Source: Nepenthes gracilis
Lineage: Eukaryota > Streptophyta > Magnoliopsida > Caryophyllales > Nepenthaceae
Assembly (NCBI GenBank): GCA_033239525.1
Contig: BSYO01000030.1
Coordinates: 13,413,030 to 13,477,029, forward strand
DNA: 64,000 bases
Reading direction: 5' to 3'
The notes beneath the pieces are model-generated. The model saw nothing but the letters and a program-made list of their open reading frames with translations, was not told where the DNA came from and made no database searches. The translations under genes were made by a program, and so were the position numbers. The stretch's first letter is position 1. Each line of letters begins with the position of its first letter. This document shows, one piece after another, positions 38,800-50,444 of this stretch.

Positions 38800-39490
38800 A
38801 TCAGGTAGAAACGGAGGAACCACTCTGCGGAGAAGTTGATCACTATCCGGAAGGAGGTAAGTAAGTTGCTGGATGCCGACTTCATCAGAGAAGTCTAGTA
38901 TCCGGATTGGCACTCCAACGTCGTCCCAATAAAGAAAGTAATGAAAAATGGCAAATGTGTGTCATTCTTACTCACGTTAATAAATCCTACCCAAAAGATA
39001 ACTTTCCTTATACTCAAGATCGACCTATTGGTGAACTTAAAATCCAGACACGACCTGCTGAGCTTCATGGACTAGTACTTGGGCTTAAATCAAATCCGGA
39101 TGCGTTCAGAGGACAAAGAGCATACCTCGTTCATAACAGACCAAGGCACCTACTATTATGGGATGATGCCCTTTGGTTTGAAGAGCCCGAAGTGCTACTT
39201 ACTAGCAGTTTGATGAACAAAATGTTCAAAAATTAGATCGGCCACAACGTAAAGGTGTACATTGATGACATCCTTGTCAAGAGCAAGACCAGCAATTGTG
39301 ATCTAGTTGAGTCCTTCAAGGTGCTCCGCACACATCAAATGAAGTTGAATCCTTCTAAGTGCATCTTCGAAGTATTCTTAGGAAAATTCTTAGGTTTCAT
39401 TATTTCTCAACGAGGGATCGAGGCAAACATAAAGAAGATCAAAGGCCTCACAGATAAGACTCCGCCGTGGAGTGTCAAAGATGTCTAAAT
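38800..39490 (+). pseudogene. Reverse transcriptase of element 1, broken
   Basis: Domain fragments lie in more than one frame. The palm motif YIDD sits at about 39258-39269, followed by ILVKSK, a QMKLNPSKC block and KFLGFIISQRGIE, all typical of Ty3/gypsy RT. In-frame stops include TAG at 38896-38898, where relatives have Gln, and TAG near 39233. The N-terminal RT block before YIDD is frameshifted. Confidence 0.8.
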
Positions 39491-39559
39491 GCTAACTGGA
39501 CGATTGACAGTCTTGTCCCGCTTCTTGGCCAAGTCAGGGGATAAGTACCAACCTTTCTT

Positions 39560-39990
39560 CAAGGTTCTGAGGGGAATAAAAGTAAATGGATTTCAATGGA
39601 CTGTAGAGGGCCAGGCAGCCTTCGACGAATTGAAGTAGTATTTGGTCATTCCGCCGTTTCTGACGTCACCCACTAACAGAGAGGAGCTATACCTCTATCT
39701 AACAGTATTGGAGGAGGCTCTCAACTTTGTCCTCATACCCCAAGATTTCGACTCTCAGCAGCTAGTTTAATATGTAAGCAAGATGTTGACAGGCGCAAAG
39801 ACATGCTACCCACGCGCAAAGAAGCTCAACTTGGCACTTGTCTTTCACCCGAAAACTAAGGCCTTACTACCAAGCTCATCGCATAGTCATTCTGACCGAT
39901 CAGCTACGGAAGAGCATATTTCAAAAATCCGATATTTTTGGACGCCTGGTAAAATGGTTATTAAATTAGGAAAGTTTGACATTGAATTCT
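39560..39990 (+). pseudogene. RNase H of element 1, broken
   Basis: Begins with an FQWTVEGQAAFDELK block, the usual RT-RNase H connection motif, then LYLYLTVLEEA and a YVSKMLTGAKTCYPR block, corresponding to the classical gypsy RNase H. Stops occur after DELK and near 39770. Confidence 0.65.
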
Positions 39991-40079
39991 AACTCAGACC
40001 AGCCATTAAAGGGCAGGATCTTGATAAATTCATCGTTGAGACCACAACCCAACTGCATAGGAATAGCCTGTTGAGGACG

Positions 40080-40400
40080 CAGAGTGACACGGGAAAGAGC
40101 CGGAGTGGGTTCTCAATGTAGACGGATCATCTACGGACTCAGGCAGCGAAACCAGAGTGGTCTTGAGGATCCTTGAGGGGTTTGAAGTGAAATACTCCCT
40201 TAAATTCAACTTTTCGGCTACCAATAACAATGCCGAGTACAAAACCCTGTTGGCTAGGTTAAGACAAGTTAAAAAATGCTCAACTAGATGACTGATCGTT
40301 TACAGCGACTCTGAACTAGTCGTCAACAAGTTAGCGGGAAATTTGAGGCATGCAACCCTCACTTTGCCAAATATTTCGCCAAGATGAAGGAAACCAGTCA
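40080..40400 (+). pseudogene. Second (archaeal-type) RNase H of element 1
   Basis: The frame opens with PEWVLNVDGSSTDSGSETR, continues with ATNNNAEYKTLLARLRQ and then YSDSELVVNKLAGN. These are the D-G-S, N-N-x-A-E-Y and D-S-x-L-V-V signatures of the additional RNase H that distinguishes the Tat lineage. It stays open for most of its length, with a stop near 40289. Confidence 0.7.
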
Positions 40401-40734
40401 GAGATTGGACAAGGTGACCCTGGTCCACGTTTCTTGAACTGAGAATTGAAAGACCAGCCAACTTGTTAGGGCAGCGGATGCCGAAAATTCAGAACAGTAT
40501 TTGAGGGACATGTGGAAAGTCCTGAGCACTCCTAACACTAAGGAACAGGAAGCCATGCATGTCTTCAATGCAAAGAGTAAGATAATGCCTTACCAAAGAT
40601 ACCTGGCGGACAGAGCACTGTTAGACAAAGTAGGTGAATCCAAGCAAATCAAGAAGACGACCGGTTGGTACATTATAGTTGATGGGTGATTATATCACAG
40701 TGGTTACTCAACTCCGTACCTACGGAGCTTAACT

Positions 40735-41800
40735 CTTGAGGAGATAGACTACGTCTTGAGCAAAGTCCACCATGGAATCTACGGATCGCATATCGACGGC
40801 AAAAATCTAGCATTTAAAATCGTGCGTCAGAGATACTAATAGCCAACAATGAAGAAAGACATCCTCGACTTTGTGAAGAAGTGTAAAAATTGCTAACTCC
40901 ACGGTAATCTTCACCATCAACCGCCTGCTAAGTTGAGGACTCTTCGAGCTCTTTGGCCTTTTGCGCAATGGGGCTCGATATTCTTGGCTAATTTTCCATA
41001 GCTACTGAGTAAAAAAATTCTTCATCGCGGGCATCAACTACTTCACCAAGTGAGCGAAAGCTACACCGCTAGCCAAGATTATCGAGTACAATGTTTTAGA
41101 ATTCGTCCTCTAGAGCATAGTCAATAAATTTGGTGTTCCCGAGGTCATAATAATTGACAACAAAACCTAATTTTCTAAAAAATGCTTCACTAAGTATTGC
41201 ACCAATCTAAGTATCAGATTGGCCTACACTTTAGTAGCATATCCGCAAGCCAATGGACAGGTGAAGATCATAGACCGCATGCTACTCTAGGTCTGAAGAC
41301 CAAACTGGAAGATGTAGGGGACTCTTGAATCACCAAACTGCCCTCCGTCCTATGGTCTTACCCGACGACTCCAAAGGAACCAACTCACGAGACGCCATTT
41401 AGTCTCTATTACAGGTCTGAAGTAGTAATTTTGGTTAAGATTGGTCTTCCAAATCTTAGGGCTGAGTCCTTCGACCCACAAGGTAACTTTCAAAAAATTC
41501 AGAAACACCTAAACTTATTGGAGAAAGCCCGCGATATGTCAGAGTGCGGACAATGGCCTACCAACAACGAGTTGCATGGTATTACAATAAGAAGGTAAAA
41601 GCGCGATAATTCAAAGTTGGGGACACGGTTTGCAAAGTATCGATGCTACGAGTAAGATGACCAACCGAAATAAACTTTTTCCGAATTGAGAAGAACCTTT
41701 CCTAGTCTTAACATGCGGAATAGAGCATACAAACTCCAAACCCGAACGGCAAGTTAGTTTCTACAGACGTGGAATGCGATCCATCTTAAACGTTACTTCA
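40735..41800 (+). pseudogene. Integrase of element 1, broken
   Basis: The H-H-C-C zinc-binding region is traceable from VHHGIYGSHI to KKCKNC (40760-40895), then LHGNLHHQPPAKLRTL. Fragments of the catalytic core follow in shifting frames: WPFAQWG, IVNKFGVPEVIIIDN-like and AYPQANGQVK (to about 41270). A C-terminal block matching ETPFSLYYRSEVV (41390) ends the domain. Many stops are present. Confidence 0.7.
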
Positions 41801-41991
41801 ATAAAGATATAGGTAGGTCATCCATCTGTATGATTGTAAATGCACACAATGTTTATTATTAATAAAAGAATATATTTTTTCTTTCTTATTTGCAATGTAT
41901 TCTTTTTCGTTTCTATATGCATGTGTGTTTACTTGTAGGGTTATACGACCTAAACTGCCCCTAAGTCAGACGGATTTTCACCCGCTCTTAA

Positions 41992-42151
41992 CTAAGCATT
42001 GGTCATCTAAGTGGCCATATGCGGTCGTAACTAAACTATGAACATCCAGGCGGCCCACAAGTAGTCGTAACTAAATCTTAATCATCCGGCGGCCAATTAA
42101 CGGTTGAGTTAAACCTTTAGTCATCCAAGTAGCTCATTCGCGGTCAAAATC
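41992..42151 (+). repeat. About 40-bp tandem repeat in the 3' region of element 1
   Basis: Four diverged units start near 41993, 42032, 42072 and 42111. Each reads roughly CTAA..., CATC(C/T)A, G-G-C-C and a GGTCGTAA-like end. Tandem repeats in the 3' untranslated part are known from Tat/Ogre elements, where they can seed satellites. Confidence 0.6.
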
Positions 42152-42558
42152 TTAGAGGGCTTAAATAGTACACGTGACAACCTCCTACACTAGGAAATAA
42201 CATGTCAGTCAATAACATTCGATAGAAGCAAAAGTGCTTCAAAAGAGCCGGCCGCCCAATTTCACATTTAGACAGCGCCGCCAAGCCTCTACTCACAAGT
42301 AAAGAATAGACTTAACTTGACATCAAGGTCTACCTTGATGCTTTCTCCTGGACTCAAGTCCATTAGAGAGCACCACTAACATCTCAAGAAAGGTAGACGG
42401 ACAACTTGCATGCAACGCACCATGTTGGCCAGATAACATAATAGCAATAATTAAAAAACGATTGCTAAGACAAAGACACAGAATATCAGTAAAACGATCA
42501 TTTTATTGATTATGTGCACTCATAATTACAACAAATTTAAAAAACAAGGGTGTAATAT

Positions 42559-43049
42559 CTACAATAGAGCTGGGCTCCCAGGAGGAGGCGGCGATGGCCC
42601 CTGACCACTCCGGGGTTGTCCCACAAAGCTCTCGCAACACTGGGCAGAATGGTTTGCTAGATCAAGAAATTCAACCAAAACGTTAGGGTCAATCCGTCGA
42701 GCAATGCGACGACTAAGGTTGACACCTTTTCACACCCGTGTCCTCAGCATCCCGAAGACCTAATGGGACTTATGCAAGTTGGTAGCTCATTCTCCAGCGA
42801 TGCCAACTACCCCCAGAGTTGGTCAATGTGCCTCACCGCCCGATCAGCTTCCTCTCTTAGCCTAACGTTTTCTCTCTTTGACCTAACGTTTTCCTCCTCC
42901 GGCTCGACACCACGGTTTGAATGGCAGTATGTGTCATCTAGGTGCTCCACCGAAGCAGCTCCATCTCCTCCTCGAGCCGGGCGATCTATCTCATCACAAC
43001 TAGAGATCACCAGGATCTCTTTGGCATTGTCCCTTACTATTTTTGCCAA
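42559..43049 (-). pseudogene. Antisense reading frame downstream of pol in element 1
   Basis: On the minus strand a frame opens at 43049 (MAKIVRDNAKEI) and reads 80 codons through a highly charged, Glu/Arg-rich, coiled-coil-like stretch (EEENVRSKRENVRLREEAD) before a stop. After a frame change, a further open stretch of about 55 codons (RRIARRIDPNVLVEFLDLAN...) runs to TAG at 42559-42561, ending in a Pro-rich tail. Antisense frames in this position are known in Grande-type Tat elements. The function is unknown even in intact elements. Confidence 0.55.
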
Positions 43050-43076
43050 TTACTTTCTCCTCCTGTAAAGTTGTAG

Positions 43077-43600
43077 ACCAAGTTGGAAAGTATTTATGTA
43101 TCAAATTCAATGACCAACAAGTTATGTTTGAAAATGGGTCTATCTTCTCTAAAAATAAAAAGAGATATGAATCTCTACGACTACCTTAATGAGTTCGATA
43201 AGTAGTTGCCTCAAAATTTAAATATTGTTGTTGATTAGTTTAAAGAAAAAAAAAGTAATTGTAATTATTGAATTTATTACCAAAGTCCTACAAATCTTTC
43301 ATTCTGTTCTTGCATAAATCTATTTTAAAATTAGATGATATGATTACTCTATTGCGTAATAATAAAAGATTGAAAAAAATAGGAGCACTTTTATCAAAAA
43401 AATAGTTTTACTGTGAAAGACCTTAATAGAAGAAGGATTCTTGAAAGAGGGGCAATGGTGTAAGAGGGAGATCAAAATTAAATTTTAAATATTATGATGA
43501 GAATGTATGCTACTACTATGGAAAGAATGGCCATATCTAATCAATGTGTAAAAAATTACGGGTGGGTATGCTATGCATTAAAAAGTTTTAACAAAAACTT
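43077..43600 (+). pseudogene. Ty1/copia gag fragment with zinc-knuckle remnant
   Basis: Translated fragments read LYDYLNEFDK, as in copia gag, and further on VCYYYGKNGHI-stop-SMCKKL, a CCHC knuckle in which the second Cys is Tyr and a stop interrupts the spacer. It is badly decayed. No copia LTR is clearly attached. Confidence 0.55.
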
Positions 43601-43861
43601 AATTTCAATGAAGATATTGACACTTATGCAATTACAAATAATGATAGTCGTTTGTTTATAATTGAATATATAAATAAATTTGATATCTTTAAATGTGAAA
43701 GTAGTTAAATTTTTACTATACCACTTTTATGTATATATACATTAATAGAAATTTTTTCATCACCTTAAAAATAATAGAGATTTCAGCCACATCACCATGA
43801 GAAATAAAAAGAGTAAATATTGAACGAGTTAGGAGTGTTTGCATCAAACTTAATAATAGTG

Positions 43862-44640
43862 TCTAATGGGTATTGGTACCCAAGGCTCACGTTGAAGATC
43901 CATCTCTTAGGAGTTGGGCTCTAGTACCATAAAGACCCAAGAGGTCCAAGCGTCAAAGATAGCTCACGAAGCACAGTGGGCTTAAAGTCCATTGTGGTCC
44001 GTGGACTCAAGATAGGTCTCGGAAGGCGCCCTTCCTGCACAGTCAACTTGTCAGAGACTTGGTGGCTGATCCTGTCAAATTGAAAGAAGAATGATGGCTA
44101 GCAGAGCATATAACCCTGTAAAGGAAACATCGCACCAGGTAGGTGTGCACGTTACCTTCCTGACACGGCAAGAGGGATTTGTAGAATTGGTGACAGGATC
44201 TCCTGAACACACCAACCCCCTATGGACTTCTCTCAATGTGAAGCTCAGCCACTATAAATACTTTAACTGTTTACCAAACAAAGGAGGGCCAAGCATTTAC
44301 TCTTGCTAGCAGTAATAGTGAGAGAAAGAGAGAAGGGCTTATCTTGTAAGAGTAACTCCCGGAGTTTTCATACACTAAATTCTCAGTCTCTCGTACTTGA
44401 GCGTATCATGTAATCTCTTTGTAATCAAATACAAGATAGTGAAAGCAATTCTCGGACAAAAAGTCTTGAGGCTTTACCTTTTTATTCAAGAGAAGGTTTT
44501 CCATGTTAAAACTCTCTATGCATCCATCATCGTACTCTCTCTCCTTCAGTCATCGTCACTCTCTCCTTTCTGCATGAGCAATATTTGGTATTATTATCGG
44601 ATCCTAATCCTAATAAGAATAAGAATCCGAGGACGTAATA
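43862..44640 (+). mobile_element. Second copy of the third LTR family, with PBS-like end
   Basis: Collinear with 28049-28730, sharing GTGGCTGATCCTGTCA, TATAAATACTTTAACTG, the GAGAAAGAGAG leader and a closing ATTTGGTATTATTATCGG followed by GAATCCGAGGAC. The LTR probably ends near 44579. It keeps the same orientation as the first copy but is separated from it by the PIN gene and element 1, so the two are independent insertions. Confidence 0.6.
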
Positions 44641-45185
44641 GTGTCATCAAAACTCTCCGTCATATAACTTATATTTCTAGTTTGTTCAACAATGACATCT
44701 CAATGGAAGAATTTGCATCAAGAAGATATCCAAATCAAAGCGGTCCAGATTTTTGTAAATTGCACATGTAAAATAAATTGATTTTGCAAGGTAAAACGAA
44801 TACAAAACATAATTATATGTTATATAGAATGTCCATGATTAGGGACGAATATATTTATTTTTTATTTTTATGAGTAAGATTTTAAAATTTTAATAATTGA
44901 TAACAAGTTGTTGGAAATTCTCCTACGGATTAATTAAAATCAAATGACTCAAAAGTATCATTCCATTTCTTTCTCCCAAAAATGGTGCATTTTTTTTTTT
45001 TAATTTTGTTCATATTATTTTTCAATAGTTAGTTTTTCAAATATATATTCAAATTACAATACCTACTCTAATAGTATAATTTAATAAATTAAAGAATTAA
45101 TATATATTTTTATATATCTGATTTATAATAATTGTGATATACCGATTTCCAAACATAGTAATTTCAGATAATTGAGTAAATATAA
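44641..45185. other. AT-rich spacer
   Basis: No feature seen beyond poly-T and AT-rich sequence. Confidence 0.5.
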
Positions 45186-45719
45186 TTAAGATTAGGCTTA
45201 ATATGTGTAAAAAAATTAAATTTTGGGATCGATGGACAAGTCGGCAAGGGTTGGCCCGCTGGGTGCCCGAGGCGGCGCCGGAGCGTCGAGCGCTGATTCC
45301 AAATTGCTCCAGGTGCTCAAGCGCCAACCCGAGAATAAAAACACCGTGCGCATTTTTCTCGGCCATTTTTGCAGATTCTAGGAGAAATAAGAGAGAGAGA
45401 GGGAAGAGGAAGGAAGAGAAGGTGGAGAACGAGGCTCTTGAGTTCGAATACATCTTAAAGCCAGTTAGAAAGGTGGTAGATCGGGTCGAGACAAGTGCAC
45501 TCATACTCTCATCTTTCATTTTTATACACTTTTATTTTATTTTTTTGTATCTTCATTCCAATTCCCAAATAAAATTATATTTTGTGTAGCCCATAACCTA
45601 AACGTGATCATATGTCAAAATCATGTCCGAATATCAAGTTTTAAGTGATACATTTCCCTTTGGAAACACTAACTCCCGTGCGGCATTGTTCACCCGTGCT
45701 CGGGACCTCTATACCCACG

Positions 45720-46320
45720 AAAATTTGGGACTTTTGCTTAATTTGGGGTTAGAATATGATTACATATAACTTGGACATATTAATTTATTGGTTGGATATT
45801 CGATTTGATAGATTTATATGGATTTCCATTCGTAAAACCCTAACCCCGCATCTGGATGATTTCGGGCTCCAATTTTTGTGGCTTTTACCTAATTTGGGAC
45901 TAGAATATTGTTACTCATATCTAGTATAAATTAATTTATCGATTGGATATCAAATTGGGTGATTTTAGGTGAAAACCTATTCGTTGGAATCCTAGGGTGT
46001 GTCCGGACCACGTTTGATTGATTATTTTGGGTTTAAAGTGTGAATTGGCATTAGAAGATCGATACCCATGACATGGGCAAGTGATTGTGTGAATATTATT
46101 CCTGAATTTGTAGATTTGATCTATTTTCGGACTAAAAATCCTAAACCCATGGCCCGGATGGATTAACCGATTAAATTGAAATTTATGAAAAAATTAGCCC
46201 TAGGATGTTATTACATGCACTATGAATAAGTTAATTTACCCATTTGGTGATCAAATTGATAGTTTTATAAGATTTTATATTCTCCGAAATCCTAACCTTG
46301 CCATTTATGACTTTGTCCGA
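45720..46320 (+). repeat. Degenerate tandem repeat, unit about 150 bp, four copies
   Basis: Units start near 45720, 45872, 46018 and 46170. Each passes through an AATTTGGG(A/G)CT-like opening, TTAGAATAT, TTAATTTA(T/C)(T/C)GATTGGATAT, and an AAACCCTAAC(C)-like word followed by GG(A/C)CCGGAT-like sequence. Strong divergence implies age. Confidence 0.55.
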
Positions 46321-46606
46321 AGAAATTGTAATTATGCGAGATTCCAACTCCGAAAATTATGATACGTAAAAGCGTAAAGAAATTTATCATTTGAAAGCTC
46401 CAGAGACATGATAGGCTCGTTATGGTAAGAATTTTCTAATTGTTCTAATCATATGATAAATCATGCACATCTTACGGACACAATGATTCAAATGCTCCAA
46501 AATCATGTTATGAATCGTTTACGAAAAAATTAACGATCGAAAGTTTAAGAATTCTATCTGGTATGATCAAAAAGGGATTTCATAATCTTTCTAAATTCCA
46601 AGAAAT

Positions 46607-46725
46607 GTTATGTATGAATTATAAACACGTGAGAACCTAAACTCACGTGATATGAACTATGAACATGTCAGAACCTAAGCTCACGTGATATGAACTATGA
46701 ACACATGAGTAACCAAGCTCATGAA
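46607..46725 (+). repeat. 38-bp tandem repeat with G-box palindromes
   Basis: Three units of about 38 bp carry ATGAACTATGAACA and CTCACGTG. At 46626-46649 CACGTGAG and CTCACGTG form a perfect 8-bp inverted repeat with an 8-base loop. CACGTG is the plant G-box core; function here is inference. Confidence 0.7.
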
Positions 46726-48040
46726 GAATAATGAAATATGAATCTGAATAAGTTTAATAAAAATAAACCAATAAAGAATATTCTATAATTAAGTGATGAA
46801 CTATTCTTCAAAACAAAGAATTGATAAAATTATGAACGTTCTTCAATAGAGTGTGAACGAATGAATTATGAATGTTTCCCAGTAGAGTGGGAATGAAGAA
46901 CTATGAACAAAAAATTATGTACTTAAAAGTAGAATGTCCATAAGGAAATAAGAACTAAGAATTTAGACCAAGGGAATTGGACGGTATGTTTGGGCATGCC
47001 AATGATATTGGAGTGATAACTCCAGAAATACACTGATCACGTATGTTGTCTGCTCATTTTAGGGCGGGTGATATTCCTTGGCAAGTTTTGATATACTGTA
47101 ACGGAAGGCGTTGTTTGTTATGAATGCTGCTTGAGGCATGAGATTACAACCCCGTCTATAGGGTTGTATATAGACGCCCCGTCCTCTGGGTCGAGAATAG
47201 GAGGGTATCGGCCTTGATTGAATACAATCCAGACAACGACCGACTGTTCCTTTGTTTAGTAAGGCCTACTGGCCCAGATCATTCAACGAAATACATTTTC
47301 AACAATGAACAAATAAGTAAAGAAATGTCAATGAAACGAACCAAAGAAATATGGAGCGAATCATGAAAGCATTCCCTCCTAAATTCATGAATTGAATCTC
47401 ATATGTACCTTGTCTTTCATGTATATATTATTCTGTTTCAAATATAAAATTGTGCATGTCCTTGACATATATGTGCATTTGTTGAGCTTTTAACTCACTC
47501 TTACTATTTTTCTTATCTCCAAAATAGTACAAACCTATACCTGATCAAGTAGAGTAGATGATGATTAGTCGAAGACTCAAAGATACCGGAGGATAGTTTG
47601 AAATCTTAGTTTATAAAATTATACATTTTGGAGCATTTTTACTATTTTGATGGTCATGTATGTTGGCAAAGATGATGTAATTTTTGTAATTTAGCTTCTA
47701 CTGTATTTGATGAGTATAAATTGCTTCCACAAGTTTACATATTTAAAAATATACCTTGTGGTATCTTATTTGAACCGTCGTCATACTAGAATTGTGACAT
47801 CGGTGCCACATGTTATTAATTGTGGCAGTTCTTAGATCCTATGTAGTTGTTATAGTTGTTTGAATGTTGGAGCCTGTACCTTGAATTTATAGTTGATTGG
47901 AATAGTTTTGTAATGGATTTTGTGATATAGTATTTGTATATATATTGTGTAGAGTTATTATACATGTTTTGTATTTTGGTCAACACTCGTATTACAAAAA
48001 AGACTCTGTCAAATTTTCAACAAAAAATATGATATGTCAC

Positions 48041-50444
48041 AATAATTTTTTAAATAATGCCTTAAATTATTGAAAATAAATAAAGGAATACAAAAAAAAA
48101 AGCAAGCCATATTTGAAACAACATATTAAAAAATAATTTTAAAATGTGTTATAATGTCACTTTTTTGAGACATTATTTGCTTCACACAAGTGCAGGTAAA
48201 TTCCTGTGAATAATCTCAATGATAAAATAAAATGTTAATTAATTATATTTTATACTAATGAAATTCAACCCAATGCCTCCAATAAAAACATGATTGTCTA
48301 ACCTATATAAATTATTTTTTATAATAAATAATTACTAAAATGATCTAATATTTGTAAGTCATTTCTCTCACAACTATTACTGTTGTATTTCATTCACTTG
48401 AAAAACTAACCATTAATGTAACTCTTAGCGAAGATAGAATGAAAGTTATGTTTGTCCTATTTAATTAATTATTTCTTATTGATGTGTATAATTGCTATCG
48501 ATTTAAGAGGAAGATCTGTTAAAAATTTAAGTCATAATTGAATTAAGTCCCGATTTGCCTATATGGCCCAAAGTGGGCAAATGAGCCCATCAGTCTAATT
48601 CGGATTATTCACTTCATATACAATGACGATACCAATTTTAATCGATCGAATGGATAACTTTATTCTATTATCTAGATAGCTTAACGAATTCAGCTACCAG
48701 TTTAAAACCGTCAGTTGAATAGAATCCTATTATTCATTCGGATGGTTCCGTAGGTAGTTGGCGAAAAAATAAACAGCCCCTTAACTCTATATATATTCTT
48801 CATTTTCAACAGAAAAAAAAATAATCAACTAAAAGCTAACAAATGACAATTCTAAGACACTTCAAGCGCATTGTCTCTTTTTTATTAAAACGCTTTCCAT
48901 TAAGCGTATTTTATAAAAATCATTTCACAAATATTCTCATTTTACATCCTCTTTTTCCTTTTCACAAAAAAAGATTACTAATTTGAGCGTTGGAAGATAT
49001 ACCGGGGAGTGAGTCCCGTCAATCATTTAACCGTCTATTTGTTGTGTTATATAAAATTTATATAAATAACTACTTTAGATCGATAAATGACGTGGTTTCA
49101 CTTATATAGTAATATGGAAATGTTCGTTCACTTATTACCGCCACTGAAATGTTCGTTCTCAATGCCCATGTATAAAGGCACTTGCTTGAACTATCATTTT
49201 ATTTAAATTATCAATCCTACTAAAACACTCATTTCTTTTATTTTCAAAATACCTGCAAATGCTTGGATGAAATCCAAACAAAAAGATTGTCTTTCAAATT
49301 TTAGAATCTTTATTCATCTTTTCTTCCTCTATGTCTTGCTTTGAAAAATAAAATGGTTATTTCAAGAATATAACTATCTGAAAATCATGTGCCGTGGTAG
49401 TGATTCACCCTAATATCTGTTCATGATGTTGTGTCGTGGAAGGTTAGTGGGGGAGATGGCATAACCCCAAAGGCAAGGTAAAGTACCCAAAAGAATCACC
49501 TATAAAAAAATATATATGAGTTAGTTATTGTCAAATTTAAAAAAGAAAGATATAGGCTTAACAAATATGAAGTTGTGTAATAATTTTTTTTTTATAATCT
49601 TTAATGATATTCTAATAAATTAAACAAAATGTCAAAAATAAATTTATAAAATTAACCCTACCTAATGACATCAAAATTTTAGTATTAATATAAGCTCAAA
49701 ATTCCAAGCCTCTAGCAAGAAAAAAAGACAACAATATCGCCATGTACATATGTATATACATAAATACGTACATACATACATATTGATCCGGTTAGCTTCA
49801 AAAATAAGTTAGAATGTGTTGCCAATTGGAGGAGGACCTTCTTATGGGCTAATAATGGTAGGCCCATAGCTTCTTTCTTTAATTTTCGGCCCAGACTAAA
49901 CCGTCAAGCCTGATCCATGGCCCAAGACACTCTTCTGCACCATCAAACAAATTGTTAGCATTTATATTCTTTAATTTAATTTTAACCTTTTCTTTTTCAA
50001 CTTTAATTTTAGTGATAATATTATACTATATGGCAAAATTCTCATCAAATTTATTACACTAGAGTATGGCGTAATACTCGTAATATAAAAGATATTAAGG
50101 TGTGAAGTTTTATTTATTTATTTATTTATTTAAACTTTTGGAGTATTTTATCATCACTGGCCTAATATCATATAATTTGGAACATGGTCAATTTGGCTTG
50201 AATATAATCGGGACTAAAATAAGAGTTAATAATACAATTAAGAAATCTAATTATGCAAATAAGATGTTTAAAAAATAAATAGATAATTTATATATTTTTT
50301 TATGTTGAATAAAGTGTCATTGTATTTTTTTTATAATTATTTAGAGAAACCTTTTGTTGTTATGATATCTGTGCAGTGATTTGTTTCATGTTTGAAGCCC
50401 ATATGATTCCAAATTAATCAGTCATGGAATTAAATTTTGAATAG
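48041..50444. other. AT-rich intergenic spacer
   Basis: No supported gene. A slightly GC-richer patch occurs at 48540-48760 and another near 49800-49930 without coding character. Confidence 0.5.

Larger units (their letters stand above)
35001..43076 (+). mobile_element. Decayed Ty3/gypsy element of the Tat lineage (element 1), no 3' LTR seen
   Basis: The order is 5' LTR, primer-binding site, gag, protease, reverse transcriptase, RNase H, a second RNase H-like domain, integrase, a 3' tandem repeat and an antisense frame. The extra RNase H after the first and the antisense downstream frame are marks of the Tat lineage (Ogre/Retand/Grande group). Every domain is broken by stops and frameshifts, so it cannot be autonomous. 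No 3' LTR is found: a copia fragment begins near 43077, which suggests truncation or replacement of the right end. The right boundary is approximate. Confidence 0.85.
45186..48040 (+). mobile_element. Long LTR-like block (possibly chromovirus-type LTR)
   Basis: Starts with a GC-rich promoter-like part (GGCGGCGCCGGAGCG, then AATAAAAAC and a purine-rich leader), continues with two tandem-repeat arrays, a CG-richer stretch at 46980-47280 and a TTGAGCTTTTAACTCACTC word near 47480 that often occurs near the 3' end of long chromovirus LTRs. It carries no coding domain. Ends are not defined and no target duplication is seen, so the class is inference. Confidence 0.4.

Noticed and set aside
38040..41800. 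Endogenous pararetrovirus origin for the RT-bearing sequence
   Set aside because: LTRs, a primer-binding site next to the LTR and an integrase with an H-H-C-C region mark a Ty3/gypsy retrotransposon; no movement-protein or coat-protein frame is present.
45203..45589. 128-codon frame at the start of the LTR-like block
   Set aside because: It lies in a promoter/leader-like GC-rich stretch and a purine run; an opposing frame of similar length exists and neither has motifs.
46607..46725. CRISPR-like array
   Set aside because: The units are contiguous and diverging tandem repeats without unique spacers, in a plant nuclear context.
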